A stretch of DNA of 64,000 bases from Terriglobia bacterium (lineage in GTDB: Bacteria; Acidobacteriota; Terriglobia; Bryobacterales; Bryobacteraceae), in contig JAIQFN010000026.1 in the NCBI GenBank assembly GCA_020073265.1, positions 1 through 64,000 on the forward strand. The letters are read 5' to 3'. Below, one piece after another: positions 8,801-17,522 of the stretch. Both the position numbers and the translations under genes were made by a program. Within the stretch, counting starts at the first letter, position 1; every line of letters starts with the position of its first letter. Under the pieces are notes generated by a model. The model did not search any database. It had not been told where the DNA came from and saw only the letters and a program-made list of their open reading frames with translations.

Positions 8801-8817
8801 ATGCTGCAGTGCAGCAT
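8801..8817. promoter_or_regulatory. Putative PhaR operator
   Basis: The perfect palindrome ATGCTGCAGTGCAGCAT contains CTGC-N3-GCAG, the half-site arrangement reported for PhaR repressors of PHA metabolism. It lies between the phasin ribosome-binding site and the -10 box, covering the predicted transcription start, where a bound repressor would block initiation. Confidence 0.65.
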
Positions 8818-8825
8818 CCAATTAG

Positions 8826-8854
8826 ACTGTACACCTGTGCCGCGGATGTGTCAA
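8826..8854 (-). promoter_or_regulatory. Sigma-70-type promoter of phasin-like gene
   Basis: On the minus strand TTGACA (8854-8849) is followed, after exactly 17 bases, by TACAGT (8831-8826). The predicted start is near 8819, at the edge of the palindromic operator. Confidence 0.7.
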
Positions 8855-8926
8855 GATGTGTCTGGGAGCCAGCCAGCGGCCCGCCCGGGATCTCCGGCGG
8901 CCGCATTGTGCGCTGCAACAAAAACC

Positions 8927-9463
8927 ATGAAAACAGGACAGATCATCATCAAGAAGTATGAAAATCGTCGGCTGTACGACACTTCCGCCAGCCGCTACGT
9001 CAACCTGGACGATCTGGCCGAAATGGTCCGCCAGGGCATCGACCTCAAAGTCGTCGACGCCAAGACCGGCGAGGACCTGACGCGCGTAACTCTGACGCAG
9101 ATCATCACCGAGGACGCCAAGGACCAGCCTGCCGGGCTCCCCCTGGAGCTGCTGCGCCAGCTCATCGTGGCCTCCGACCGCGCCCGCCAGGACTTCATCA
9201 TGTGGTATCTGAAATCCGCCTTCGACAACTACCAGAAGTTTCAAGATGCGGTCCAAGGGCAACTGAGCGGCGCGCGTTCGGCCGTCACCGCGCCGCTCGA
9301 ATCCATGCGGCGTTTTTTCACCGGCCCGCCACCCGCGGCTCCTCAGCCGGAAGAGAGCCCTGAACTGGCCGAGCTTCGCATCCGCATCGCGGAACTGGAG
9401 GGCCAGCTCAAAAGCAAGCCACGCACGCGCCCCAAGCGCAGCGCGCGCAAAAAGAAAACCTAA
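8927..9463 (+). CDS. phaR: PhaR-type polyhydroxyalkanoate synthesis regulator
   Basis: A 178-residue regulator. The N-terminal 65 residues are the PHA accumulation regulator DNA-binding domain: IIIKKYENRRLYDTSASRYVNL is followed by LKVVDAKTGEDLTR and LTQIITE. A helical middle and a Lys/Arg-rich tail (KPRTRPKRSARKKK) follow. Known PhaR proteins repress phasin genes and bind nascent PHB granules, which relieves repression. It is divergent from the phasin-like gene, with a matching palindrome in between, so control of that gene is the direct inference. I chose the ATG at 8927; an in-frame TTG at 8906 is less likely. No PHA synthase gene is in the window. Confidence 0.88.
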   Translation: MKTGQIIIKKYENRRLYDTSASRYVNLDDLAEMVRQGIDLKVVDAKTGEDLTRVTLTQIITEDAKDQPAGLPLELLRQLIVASDRARQDFIMWYLKSAFDNYQKFQDAVQGQLSGARSAVTAPLESMRRFFTGPPPAAPQPEESPELAELRIRIAELEGQLKSKPRTRPKRSARKKKT

Positions 9464-9481
9464 CGTCGCGCGCCGCCCCAC

Positions 9482-11029
9482 TCACTGCACCACCAGATCC
9501 CGTATCGCGCGCTTCAGGATCTTGGCGTTGCTGTTCTTCGGCAGCGCTGCCATGAACACAACTTTCGCCGGCAGCTTGAACTTGGTCACGTACTGGGCCA
9601 CATGCCGCCGCATCTCCTCCTCGGTGGCCTCCGCTCCCGGCTTCAACTGCACCACCGCGCAAACGTCCTCGCCGAAAACCGCATCCGGAATCCCGATCAC
9701 GGCCGCTTCCGCCACCGCCGGATGCAAGTACAGCGCCTCCTCGATCTCGCGCGGCGAGATGTTCTCGCCACCCTTGATGATCAGGTCCTTCTTGCGATCC
9801 GTGATGTACAGGTACCCGTCCTCATCCAGATAACCGATGTCGCCGGTTCGCAGCCATCCGCCGTCCAGCGCCCTCTGGGTGGCCTCGGGATCCTTCCAAT
9901 ATCCCGGGCTGATGTTGGCTCCGGCCAGACAGATCTCCCCCACGCTCCCCGCCGGCAACGGCTGGTCTTGATCGTCCAGAATGCGAATCTCGACCCCCGG
10001 CGTGGCCTGCCCCGCCGATCCCGCCCGGTACGGCGCCTCGATCGCATACCCGGTGGCCACCGCCGCCGTCTCCGAAAGCCCGTAGCCTTGATCGATGCGG
10101 CACCCGAACACGCGCTCCGTCTCCAGCCGCAGCCGATCCGGCAGCGGAGCTCCGCCGCTGGTAATCCGGAACAGGCTGGAGGTGTCGTAGCGCGCTCGTT
10201 CCGGGTGATTCAACAAATACACCAGCATGGTCGGAACCACCGGCAGGTAGCGCACGCGGTAGCGCTCAATCAGCTCCAGCACGCGCGTCGGCTCAAACTG
10301 CGGCAGCAGCACTGTAGCCAGGCCCCAACGGTTGGCGAGGAACTGGATGATCACTCCGTACACGTGCGTCAGCGGCAGAGTGTGCAGCATGGCGCCAGGT
10401 TCCATCTGCGGGTTTTGCCGGAGCGCACCCTCCAGCGCCGCCAGGAAATTTCCGTGCGTGAGCATCACGCCCTTGGGAGTCCCGGTGGTTCCCGACGTAT
10501 AAAGAAGGATCGCCAGGTCGGATGGCGACTGGTTGGCGGGCGTCTCGCGCGGAGGCGCCTCGGCGAGCAACGGCTCGATGTTGATCGCGCCCGCGGCTTC
10601 CGATTCTCCCAAAACCAGAAGATGCCGGAGCGTGCCCGCCGCCGCGCTGGCTTCCTTCAACCGTCCCGCCAATCGCGGCACCGTAACCGCCACGGTTGCG
10701 TCCGAATTCCGCAGGATGTCGGCCACTTCGGCGGCGGTCCACTGCGGTATCACCGGAACGATGGCCGCCCCCAGCATCCAGATCCCCGGGAAGGCCGCAG
10801 TCAACTCGGGCGAATTTGGCATCATCACCAGCACGCGATCGTCGCGGCTCACGCCAAAGTCTTCGAGCAACCGCGCCCAGGAGCCGGCTAACTGTAGCTC
10901 CTCAAGGTTGGTGTAACTGCGGCCTTCAAAATGGAGCCGGGTGTAAATTCCGAAGCGCTCCAGATTCTCCAGCTCCAGTCCGGCTAGATTCCCCAACGCA
11001 TCGGATCGAACAGTGGCGGCTTGCTTCAT
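9482..11029 (-). CDS. Acyl-CoA synthetase (AMP-forming)
   Basis: A 515-residue member of the ANL superfamily that activates carboxylic acids, probably long- or medium-chain fatty acids, to acyl-CoA through an acyl-adenylate. Started at 11029 (MKQAATVRSDAL). Motifs in order are the P-loop-like LLYTSGTTGTPKGVML, then GYGLSETAAV, WLRTGDIGYLDEDGYLYI and the C-terminal hinge DRKKDLIIKGGENISPREIE. The catalytic lysine lies in KNSNAKILKRAI. It converges with phaR, with 18 bases between stops. Placed beside WS/DGAT and lipases, it could recycle fatty acids released from stored lipid. Confidence 0.9.
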   Translation of the reverse strand: MKQAATVRSDALGNLAGLELENLERFGIYTRLHFEGRSYTNLEELQLAGSWARLLEDFGVSRDDRVLVMMPNSPELTAAFPGIWMLGAAIVPVIPQWTAAEVADILRNSDATVAVTVPRLAGRLKEASAAAGTLRHLLVLGESEAAGAINIEPLLAEAPPRETPANQSPSDLAILLYTSGTTGTPKGVMLTHGNFLAALEGALRQNPQMEPGAMLHTLPLTHVYGVIIQFLANRWGLATVLLPQFEPTRVLELIERYRVRYLPVVPTMLVYLLNHPERARYDTSSLFRITSGGAPLPDRLRLETERVFGCRIDQGYGLSETAAVATGYAIEAPYRAGSAGQATPGVEIRILDDQDQPLPAGSVGEICLAGANISPGYWKDPEATQRALDGGWLRTGDIGYLDEDGYLYITDRKKDLIIKGGENISPREIEEALYLHPAVAEAAVIGIPDAVFGEDVCAVVQLKPGAEATEEEMRRHVAQYVTKFKLPAKVVFMAALPKNSNAKILKRAIRDLVVQ

Positions 11030-11419
11030 GGCGAAACTCACGGAACCCGCGCAAACTCGGAGCGCGGAGCGAAGGTATACTAAAACGCTTTCGACTGGCA
11101 ATCCGGAGACCAAGCTTAGGCCCGTTTTGCGCTACTCGCTTCTCCATGCGATTCGGACCACCCGGCCGAAGCCTGCCAGCGTGAAATCACGATTAGTAGG
11201 GGCAATTCCCACAGCTCAGCAGCGCTATATTCCCAGCCGATCCAACAAAATCAACCTCAAAGCCCATTGGGCTACTCCGCCCTGCGGTTGGCAGCCGGCT
11301 TGCTCCCCTCTTGAACACTCCCAGGAGAGATCCTGAGTTTCGCTGTTGGAGCGCCGGCCGCCTAGGGCCTCGCTCTCAATCACTTATGCCAGCAGTCCGG
11401 CTGCGGACGAGGGGGTAAC
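11030..11419. other. Intergenic region before TonB receptor
   Basis: This 390-base stretch separates the divergent acyl-CoA synthetase and TonB-receptor genes and must hold both promoters. I see no convincing -35/-10 pair or gene. GAGGGGG near 11409-11415 is the ribosome-binding site of the receptor gene. Confidence 0.5.
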
Positions 11420-14400
11420 ATGAATCAAAAGTTCTTCAATTTGTTTGTCCTGGCGCTAGCGGTACTGTTCGCCTGTTTACCGCTGATGGCACAGGTTGAC
11501 GTTTCCACTGCCACTCTCAAGGGAACTGTGCTCGACCCGGTGGGCGCGGTTGTCCCGGGCGCCACCGTGACGGTTGCCAATGTAGACCGCGGCTTTACCA
11601 AAACCGTCACTAGCGGCGAGGACGGCATCTACCAAATCCCCCTGCTGCAACCTGGCATGTATCGCGTCGAGGTCGCCAGGGAAGGTTTTGAGAAAGCGGT
11701 CGCCAATCGCCTCGAGCTCACCATCGGCCAAAGCGTAATCTTCGACATCCATCTGGTGGTCGGCGCCGTGACCGAAGTCATGCAAGTCACCGAGACCGCG
11801 CCGCTGATCGAAGTGGAAAGAACCCAGCAGGCCAACACACTCGGAACCAAGACCATCGACAACCTTCCGAACCTGAGCCGCAACTTCACCGATTCGGTAT
11901 TCACGCTGCCGGGTGTGTCCAACTCCGATGCGCCGCGCCTGCAGAACCCCGGTTATACCGGATTCTTGACTTCCGGCTTCTCCATCGGCGGCAGCAACGG
12001 CCGCAATAACCTGGTCACCTTCGACGGTGGCGAGAACGACTACGGCTCCGGACAGCTCCGCACGCCCAACGTCAGTGTCGAATCCGTCCAGGAGTTCCAG
12101 GTCAACCGAAATGCCTTCGCGGCCGAGTTCGGATTTACCGCGGGCACGGCGCTGAATGTCGTCACCAAGAGCGGCACCAACGATTTTCATGGCAGCGCTT
12201 ATGCCTTCTTCCGCGACCAGCACACCGGCGCCAGGAATTACTTCGATACCACCACCACGCGGGCGCTGGATCAGAACTTCTCTCCCGGAGCCACGCTCGG
12301 AGGGCCGATCGTCAAGGACAAACTCTTCTTCTTCAGCTCCTACGAATTCCGCAAGGTGGACACGCCGCGCTTCAAGAACTATCTGAACACGCCCGACGCG
12401 CAGGGCTTGAACGGAAATCCGGCCCAGCTCGCCTACGTGAACCAGCTCGCCAACTCGGGCGATCCGACGCTGCAGGGCATCGCAGGCCTCTTCCAGAAGG
12501 CCCTGGTTCCCATGAACAATCCCAACGTGGCCCAGCTGCTGGGCGCCAATGACGGCGTGTTCCCGGACGTCAGCCGGGCGAATGATTGGGTAACCCGCAT
12601 GGACTACCAGCCCACGCAAAACGACACCATCACGGTCCGCGCTTCCCTGATGCACTGGAATTACACGCTCATCGGGTCGAACAACCTGTATGCGGCCAGC
12701 GACGCCGGTTACGTGCACAACCAGGATTTCGGCATCCTCGGGAGCTGGAATCACATCTTTGGGCCGCAGCTCATCAACCAGCTTCGCGTGCAAGTTGTGC
12801 CGTACAACCACGTCAATGAGCCGTCTTTAGCTACCGGGTCAACGGAATTGTCCATCGGCAGCCTGGGCGTCTTCAACCGTAGCTATCAGTTCCCCTACAA
12901 CTCGCAACAGCAGCGCTACCAGTTCGAAGACAATCTCACCTGGATGAAAGGCAACCATACTCTCAAGTTTGGAGGCTCCTACCGGCCCGTCAACTATACC
13001 GTCCAGAACGACCTGTGGTTCGGCGGCGAGTTCGATTTTTATGACGGCACGCTACCGTTGATCTCCATCGTGCCGGCGGCATCGCAAGGCGCCCTGGCAG
13101 GCTTCAATCTGGGGCACGGCTATCCGGTCAACGGACCGGCCAATACCTACCTCACCGCGCTCGAGTCGTTCTCCTTGAACCTTCCGATCACTTACCGGCA
13201 GGGATTCAACAATTCGAAGTGGCAGGACTGGGCGCACTACCTCGGCATGTTCGCCCAGGATACCTGGAAGCTTCACCCCAGGTTCACACTGAGCTACGGC
13301 GTCCGGTTCGACTACGACGCCGAGCCCTCGCCGCTCCAGCACAATGGCTATTTCTCGCCGCGCGTCGGATTCGCCTGGGATCCGTTCGGCGACCAGAAGA
13401 CCGTCATCCGCGCCGGCAGCGGGATCTTCGTCGCGCCGGTCAATTTCCAGGTCGACTACCTGGTGAACATCCTGAACGACAGCGGCAACTACATCAACCA
13501 GATTTTCAAGACCATCAGTTCGGCCGGCGTCAACGCCGCCACCATTTATGGGTACGGCTTGCAACAGGGCAAGCTGCCCTTCGGAGAGGTCACCCAAGCC
13601 GACCTGAGCGCGCTCGGTCTCACCGTGGGACCTGGCGGCGCCGGCCGGGTGATCTTCAACATCGGGCCGAACTACAAGAACACCTACTCCATCCAGGCCA
13701 GCCTGAGCATCGCCCGGGAATTGAGCCACAGCATGTCGCTCGAAGTCGGGTATCAGATGTACAAGGGCGTGCACATTCAATTGGACCAGGAGACCAACTT
13801 TTACGAGACTGGCGTGATCAGTCCGGAGTGGGGGCCGCAGTATGCTCCCATCAATCCCAGCATCACCCAGAGCAACAGCTACTCGTCCATCGGCAACTCG
13901 ATCTATCACGGCCTGACCGTGTCGTTGACCAAGCGCTACGCCAAAAATTTCCAGGGCCAAGTCAACTATACCTTCAGCAAGGCCATCGACGACAACACCG
14001 ACTTCAATTCGCAGTTCGCGTCGTTCTTCCCCACTCGCCTGAATCTCGAGCGGGGCATCTCGGCCTACAACGTCCCGCATAACTTCGTGGCGAACCTGGT
14101 CTACAACACCCCGTTCAAAGCGGGTTCCGGCGAGCCGTTCTGGTCGCGCCTGTTTGCCGACATGGGCTTCGCGCCCATCCTGCATATGCGCAGCGGCATC
14201 CCCTTCTCGATCCGCGTTCCCGGCGCCGCCAACGGCACCCTGGGGCACAATCTCTACGCTCGCCCCTGGTATGTCGAGCGCAACACCGGCATCGGGCCGA
14301 ACTTCTACGATTTCGACGCGCGGCTGACCAAGTCGTTCTACATCAACCGCGACAACGGTTTCAAGTGCGACTTCATCGCCGAAGCAACCAACCTGCTCAA

Positions 14401-14572
14401 CCACACCAACTTCAGTTCGGTGAACGACCAGTTCTCGGTGGGCGATCCGTTCCTGTTGACCGGTCCGTTCAACGTCACCGGCAACAAGAGCCTCGGCCCC
14501 ACTTCGCCGCTCGGGTACACGTCCGCCTTCGCGGGGCGGCAGATTCAGTTGGGCCTGAGACTGGCCTGGTAG
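11420..14572 (+). CDS. Oar-like TonB-dependent outer-membrane receptor
   Basis: A 1050-residue outer-membrane protein. Residues 1-25 are a signal peptide (ending PLMAQ). Residues 30-115 are a carboxypeptidase-regulatory-like beta-sandwich (TLKGTVLDPVGAVVPGATVTV). Residues about 120-235 are the TonB plug (TIDNLPNLSRNFTD, FDGGENDYGSG, ESVQEFQVNRNAFAAEFG). The rest is a 22-strand-type barrel ending in an aromatic residue (LGLRLAW). This architecture is heavily expanded in Acidobacteria, where substrates are mostly unknown and carbohydrates are suspected. No SusD-like partner accompanies it. A strong terminator hairpin follows at 14588. Confidence 0.92.
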   Translation: MNQKFFNLFVLALAVLFACLPLMAQVDVSTATLKGTVLDPVGAVVPGATVTVANVDRGFTKTVTSGEDGIYQIPLLQPGMYRVEVAREGFEKAVANRLELTIGQSVIFDIHLVVGAVTEVMQVTETAPLIEVERTQQANTLGTKTIDNLPNLSRNFTDSVFTLPGVSNSDAPRLQNPGYTGFLTSGFSIGGSNGRNNLVTFDGGENDYGSGQLRTPNVSVESVQEFQVNRNAFAAEFGFTAGTALNVVTKSGTNDFHGSAYAFFRDQHTGARNYFDTTTTRALDQNFSPGATLGGPIVKDKLFFFSSYEFRKVDTPRFKNYLNTPDAQGLNGNPAQLAYVNQLANSGDPTLQGIAGLFQKALVPMNNPNVAQLLGANDGVFPDVSRANDWVTRMDYQPTQNDTITVRASLMHWNYTLIGSNNLYAASDAGYVHNQDFGILGSWNHIFGPQLINQLRVQVVPYNHVNEPSLATGSTELSIGSLGVFNRSYQFPYNSQQQRYQFEDNLTWMKGNHTLKFGGSYRPVNYTVQNDLWFGGEFDFYDGTLPLISIVPAASQGALAGFNLGHGYPVNGPANTYLTALESFSLNLPITYRQGFNNSKWQDWAHYLGMFAQDTWKLHPRFTLSYGVRFDYDAEPSPLQHNGYFSPRVGFAWDPFGDQKTVIRAGSGIFVAPVNFQVDYLVNILNDSGNYINQIFKTISSAGVNAATIYGYGLQQGKLPFGEVTQADLSALGLTVGPGGAGRVIFNIGPNYKNTYSIQASLSIARELSHSMSLEVGYQMYKGVHIQLDQETNFYETGVISPEWGPQYAPINPSITQSNSYSSIGNSIYHGLTVSLTKRYAKNFQGQVNYTFSKAIDDNTDFNSQFASFFPTRLNLERGISAYNVPHNFVANLVYNTPFKAGSGEPFWSRLFADMGFAPILHMRSGIPFSIRVPGAANGTLGHNLYARPWYVERNTGIGPNFYDFDARLTKSFYINRDNGFKCDFIAEATNLLNHTNFSSVNDQFSVGDPFLLTGPFNVTGNKSLGPTSPLGYTSAFAGRQIQLGLRLAW

Positions 14573-14587
14573 TTTTGACCGGGAACA

Positions 14588-14628
14588 CCGTCAGGCGCCC
14601 CAGGCGTGGGTGCCTGACGGTCCTTTCT
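14588..14628 (+). terminator. Rho-independent terminator after TonB receptor
   Basis: Arms CCGTCAGGCGCCC and GGGTGCCTGACGG pair almost perfectly (one mismatch-type position) around CAGGCGT, and TCCTTTCT follows. It separates the receptor gene from the HMG-CoA reductase gene. Confidence 0.8.
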
Positions 14629-14648
14629 ATTAGCGAAGGAGTCACAGC

Positions 14649-15842
14649 ATGAAGGCCGGGGAAGTCACGGGCGATCGGCTGCGGGTGCCGCGCGACAACG
14701 ACAACGACTACACCCACGTGATGGCGGCCATTCGCCGCGACTTCGTCCAGGAGCAAACTGGCGCCGAGCTGTCGCACGTGGCGCAGTATTCCTTCGACCC
14801 TTCCGTGCTTCCCGGCAACATCGAAAATTTCATGGGCGTGGCGCAAGTGCCCATCGGCGTCGCCGGACCGCTTCGCATTCATGGCGAACACGCCCAAGGC
14901 GATTTCTTCGTCCCGCTCGCCACCACCGAGGGCACTCTGGTCGCCAGCTACAACCGCGGCATGCGCCTGCTCACCGAGTGCGGCGGAGTGAAAGCCACGG
15001 TGGTCGAAGAGTGCATGCAGCGGGCGCCGGTCTTCATCTTTCCCGATGCGGTCCAGGCTCGCGAGTTCGGCCACTGGGTCGCCGGGAACTTCGACGCCAT
15101 CCGGCAGGCGGCCGAATCCACCACCCACCTGGGCAAGCTCATCAACATCGGCCAGTATCAGGTCGGCCCGCTGCGCTATCTGCGCTTCAACTACACCACC
15201 GGCGACGCAGCCGGACAGAACATGACCGGCAAGGCCACTTCAGCAGCCTGCGAGTGGATCAAGAAGACTTATCCCGGCGATCCGGACTACTATCTTTCCG
15301 GCGGCATCGACACCGACAAAAAACATTCCCACTTGAACATGCTTTTGACCCGCGGCAAGCGCGTCGTGGCCGAAGCAGTGATTCGCAAGGACCTGCTGAA
15401 GCAGATCATGGGCGTCGAGACTCGAGATCTGTTCCGCTTCCGCCAGGTCCAGATGACCGGCGCCTTTCTGGCGGCCTCCGCCAACAACGGAGCGCACGCT
15501 GCCAACGCGCTGGCGGCTCTGTTCATCGCCACCGGCCAGGACGTGGCCGACATCTCCGAATCGCACGCCGCCATCAGCTACAGCCAGCTTCTCGATAACG
15601 GCGACTACTACTGGTCCATTACGCTCACCTCGCTGATCGTGGCGACCTACGGCGGCGGAACCGGCCTCCCCACCCAGCGGCAATGTCTCGAGATGCTGGG
15701 TTGCTACGGAGCCCATCACGCCAGCAAGTTCGCCGAAATCTGCGCCGCGGTGGTGTTGGCCGGCGAGACCTCGCTGGCTTGCGCCGTCCTGCACGGCGAC
15801 TGGGTAACCAGCCACGAACGCCTGGGCCGCAATCGCCCCTGA
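14649..15842 (+). CDS. Hydroxymethylglutaryl-CoA reductase
   Basis: A 397-residue enzyme making mevalonate from HMG-CoA. AAGGAG precedes the ATG. The family motifs are intact: ENFMGVAQVPIGVAGP at 59-74, the ATTEGT loop with catalytic E94, GDAAGQNM at 185-192 (the usual form is DAMGMN), TDKK with K224/K225, GQD with D298, GGGTGLPTQ at 335-343, and the C-terminal catalytic H389 in VTSHERLGRNRP. The full Glu-Lys-Asp-His set means it should be active. The HMG-binding ENxxG and the missing N-terminal membrane domain give a soluble bacterial form with eukaryote-like motifs. No other mevalonate-pathway gene is present here. Confidence 0.92.
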   Translation: MKAGEVTGDRLRVPRDNDNDYTHVMAAIRRDFVQEQTGAELSHVAQYSFDPSVLPGNIENFMGVAQVPIGVAGPLRIHGEHAQGDFFVPLATTEGTLVASYNRGMRLLTECGGVKATVVEECMQRAPVFIFPDAVQAREFGHWVAGNFDAIRQAAESTTHLGKLINIGQYQVGPLRYLRFNYTTGDAAGQNMTGKATSAACEWIKKTYPGDPDYYLSGGIDTDKKHSHLNMLLTRGKRVVAEAVIRKDLLKQIMGVETRDLFRFRQVQMTGAFLAASANNGAHAANALAALFIATGQDVADISESHAAISYSQLLDNGDYYWSITLTSLIVATYGGGTGLPTQRQCLEMLGCYGAHHASKFAEICAAVVLAGETSLACAVLHGDWVTSHERLGRNRP

Positions 15843-15843
15843 T

Positions 15844-15889
15844 GTGGCGCACGCACTCGTGCGTGCCGCGTTCACACTCGTGTGAACGC
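15844..15889. repeat. Modular hairpin repeat, copy 2
   Basis: Directly after the reductase stop codon come GTGGC, the hairpin GCACGCACTCGTGCGTGC (15849-15866, loop TC) and a second hairpin with arms GCGTTCACAC / GTGTGAACGC around TC (15868-15889). The whole 46 bases are repeated exactly, in inverse orientation, at 53117-53162. Confidence 0.9.
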
Positions 15890-15896
15890 AGTTATT

Positions 15897-16376
15897 ATGA
15901 AACCAATGAGACCAGCAGCGCTATTGTGCCTGTGCTTTGCAGTTCCCTCCGACGCACAGACCCCGCTGCCCGCCGGCGAAGGCCGCGAAATCGTCGAGCG
16001 CGTCTGCTCGCCCTGCCACGGCGTCGACCCGCTCACGCACCGCCGTCTCGACCAAGCCGGCTGGCAGCGCACCGTCGACAGCATGGTCGCGCGCGGCGCG
16101 GCGGCTAGCGACGACGATCTCAAGAAGGTGGTTCAATACCTGGCCGCGACTTTCAACATCCCGGATTCCGAGAAAATGAACCCGGACAAGGTCAACGTCA
16201 ACAAGGCTTCTTCCATTCGCCTCACCAACGCCCTGAAGCTGTTCCCCGAAGAAGCCGAAGCCATCGTCGCCTGGCGCGAGAAAAACGGAGACTTCAAAAC
16301 CTGGCAGGATCTCAAGCAGGTCCCCGGCCTGGATTGGAAGAAGATCGAGCAGCGCAAGGACCACATCACGTTTTGA
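15897..16376 (+). CDS. Cytochrome c-like protein fused to helix-hairpin-helix domain
   Basis: A 159-residue exported protein. It has a short signal peptide (residues 1-20, ending SDAQ), one haem-binding motif C37-SP-C40-H41 with M63 as a possible sixth ligand, and from residue 98 a ComEA-type helix-hairpin-helix domain (VNVNKASSIRLTNALKLFPEEAEAIVAWREKNG). ComEA HhH domains bind double-stranded DNA, whereas cytochrome c domains carry electrons; the pairing recurs in acidobacterial proteins of unknown role. The ATG at 15897 is preferred to the GTG at 15882, which lies inside the hairpin repeat. It converges with the MetE-like gene with one base between stops. Confidence 0.75.
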   Translation: MKPMRPAALLCLCFAVPSDAQTPLPAGEGREIVERVCSPCHGVDPLTHRRLDQAGWQRTVDSMVARGAAASDDDLKKVVQYLAATFNIPDSEKMNPDKVNVNKASSIRLTNALKLFPEEAEAIVAWREKNGDFKTWQDLKQVPGLDWKKIEQRKDHITF

Positions 16377-16377
16377 G

Positions 16378-17487
16378 CTAGTCCTCTCCCCAAACCTCGG
16401 CGGCCGTCTCGACGATCTTGGAAAGCTTGGCCCACTGCTCGTCTTCGGTCAGCACGTTGCCTTCTTCGGTGCTGGCGAAACCGCACTGCGGGCTCAGACA
16501 CAGCTGATCCAGGTCCAGATAGTGCGACGCCTCCCGCAGCCGGCATTTCAGAAAATCCTTGTTCTCGAGAACGCCGGTCTTCGAGCTCACCAGCCCCAGC
16601 ACCACGATCTTGTCTTTCGGAACCAGCCGCAGCGGCTCGAATCCACCGGCGCGCTCGGTATCGTACTCCAGGAAGTAACCGTCCACGCCGATGCTATGGA
16701 ACAGGATCTCCGCCACCGGTTCGTAGCCGCCCTGCGCGATCCACATCGATCGGAAGTTGCCGCGGCACAAGTGCATGGTGATGCGCATGTCCGCGGGCCG
16801 GTAATGGATCGCCGAGTTGATCATGTTCGCGTAGATCTCCGGCAGCTTGCCCGGATCGTCGCCGCGATCCTGCAACATCTGGCGCTGCTCGGGATCGCAG
16901 AGGTAAGCGAAGTTGACCTCGTCCAACTGCAGATAGCGGCAACCCGCGGCGGCGAAATCCGCGATCACTTCGCGATATGCCAGGCCGAGGTCGCGGTAGA
17001 ACTCGCCCATGTCCGGATAGACCCGCGGGTCGACCGCCGTCCGGCCGCCCCGGAAGTGCAGGACGCTCGGCGACGGCAGCGTCATCTTGGCCGTCGCGCG
17101 AGTGTGATCCTTCAGAAACTGGAAGTGGTCGAGCATAGGATGCCTGGCCGGAGCGCCGATCTTTCCGGTGACGCGCAGACCCTTGGGCTTGGTCTGGCCC
17201 CCGCCCTTGAACTGGATGCCCTGCGGAGCCTCAAATGACTCGACGCCGTCCAGCCCCTCCAGGAAATCGAAGTGCCAGAAGGCCCGCCGGAATTCGCCGT
17301 CCGTTACGCCGCGAAGGCCGATGGCCTCCTGCTTTTGTATGACCGCCGCGATGGCTTGATCTTCGGCATCCCTCAACTTCTCGGCGGAGATCTCGCCGCG
17401 CTCCCGTTGCGCGCGCGCTTGCCGCAACGCCTCCGGTCGCAGCAAACTGCCCACGTGATCGGCCCGAAAAGGCGGCACGGTTCTCAT
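16378..17487 (-). CDS. MetE-like cobalamin-independent methionine synthase family protein
   Basis: A 369-residue protein equivalent to the C-terminal catalytic half of MetE (the YxjG/YxjH type). Start chosen at the ATG at 17487, where FRADHVGSLLRP begins the family. Visible motifs are RGVTDGEFRRAFWHFDF, the substrate-loop LQLDEVNFAYLCDP, and zinc-ligand candidates H and C in MHLCRGN and C in LSPQCGFAST. It lacks the N-terminal folate domain of true MetE, so the methyl donor may differ from methyltetrahydropteroyltriglutamate. It is followed upstream on the same strand by two VWFA genes, 35 bases away, but shared function is not evident. Confidence 0.85.
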   Translation of the reverse strand: MRTVPPFRADHVGSLLRPEALRQARAQRERGEISAEKLRDAEDQAIAAVIQKQEAIGLRGVTDGEFRRAFWHFDFLEGLDGVESFEAPQGIQFKGGGQTKPKGLRVTGKIGAPARHPMLDHFQFLKDHTRATAKMTLPSPSVLHFRGGRTAVDPRVYPDMGEFYRDLGLAYREVIADFAAAGCRYLQLDEVNFAYLCDPEQRQMLQDRGDDPGKLPEIYANMINSAIHYRPADMRITMHLCRGNFRSMWIAQGGYEPVAEILFHSIGVDGYFLEYDTERAGGFEPLRLVPKDKIVVLGLVSSKTGVLENKDFLKCRLREASHYLDLDQLCLSPQCGFASTEEGNVLTEDEQWAKLSKIVETAAEVWGED

Positions 17488-17522
17488 AGTCGACCCCAAA
17501 CCACCTTTGCACGTCCGCGGAA

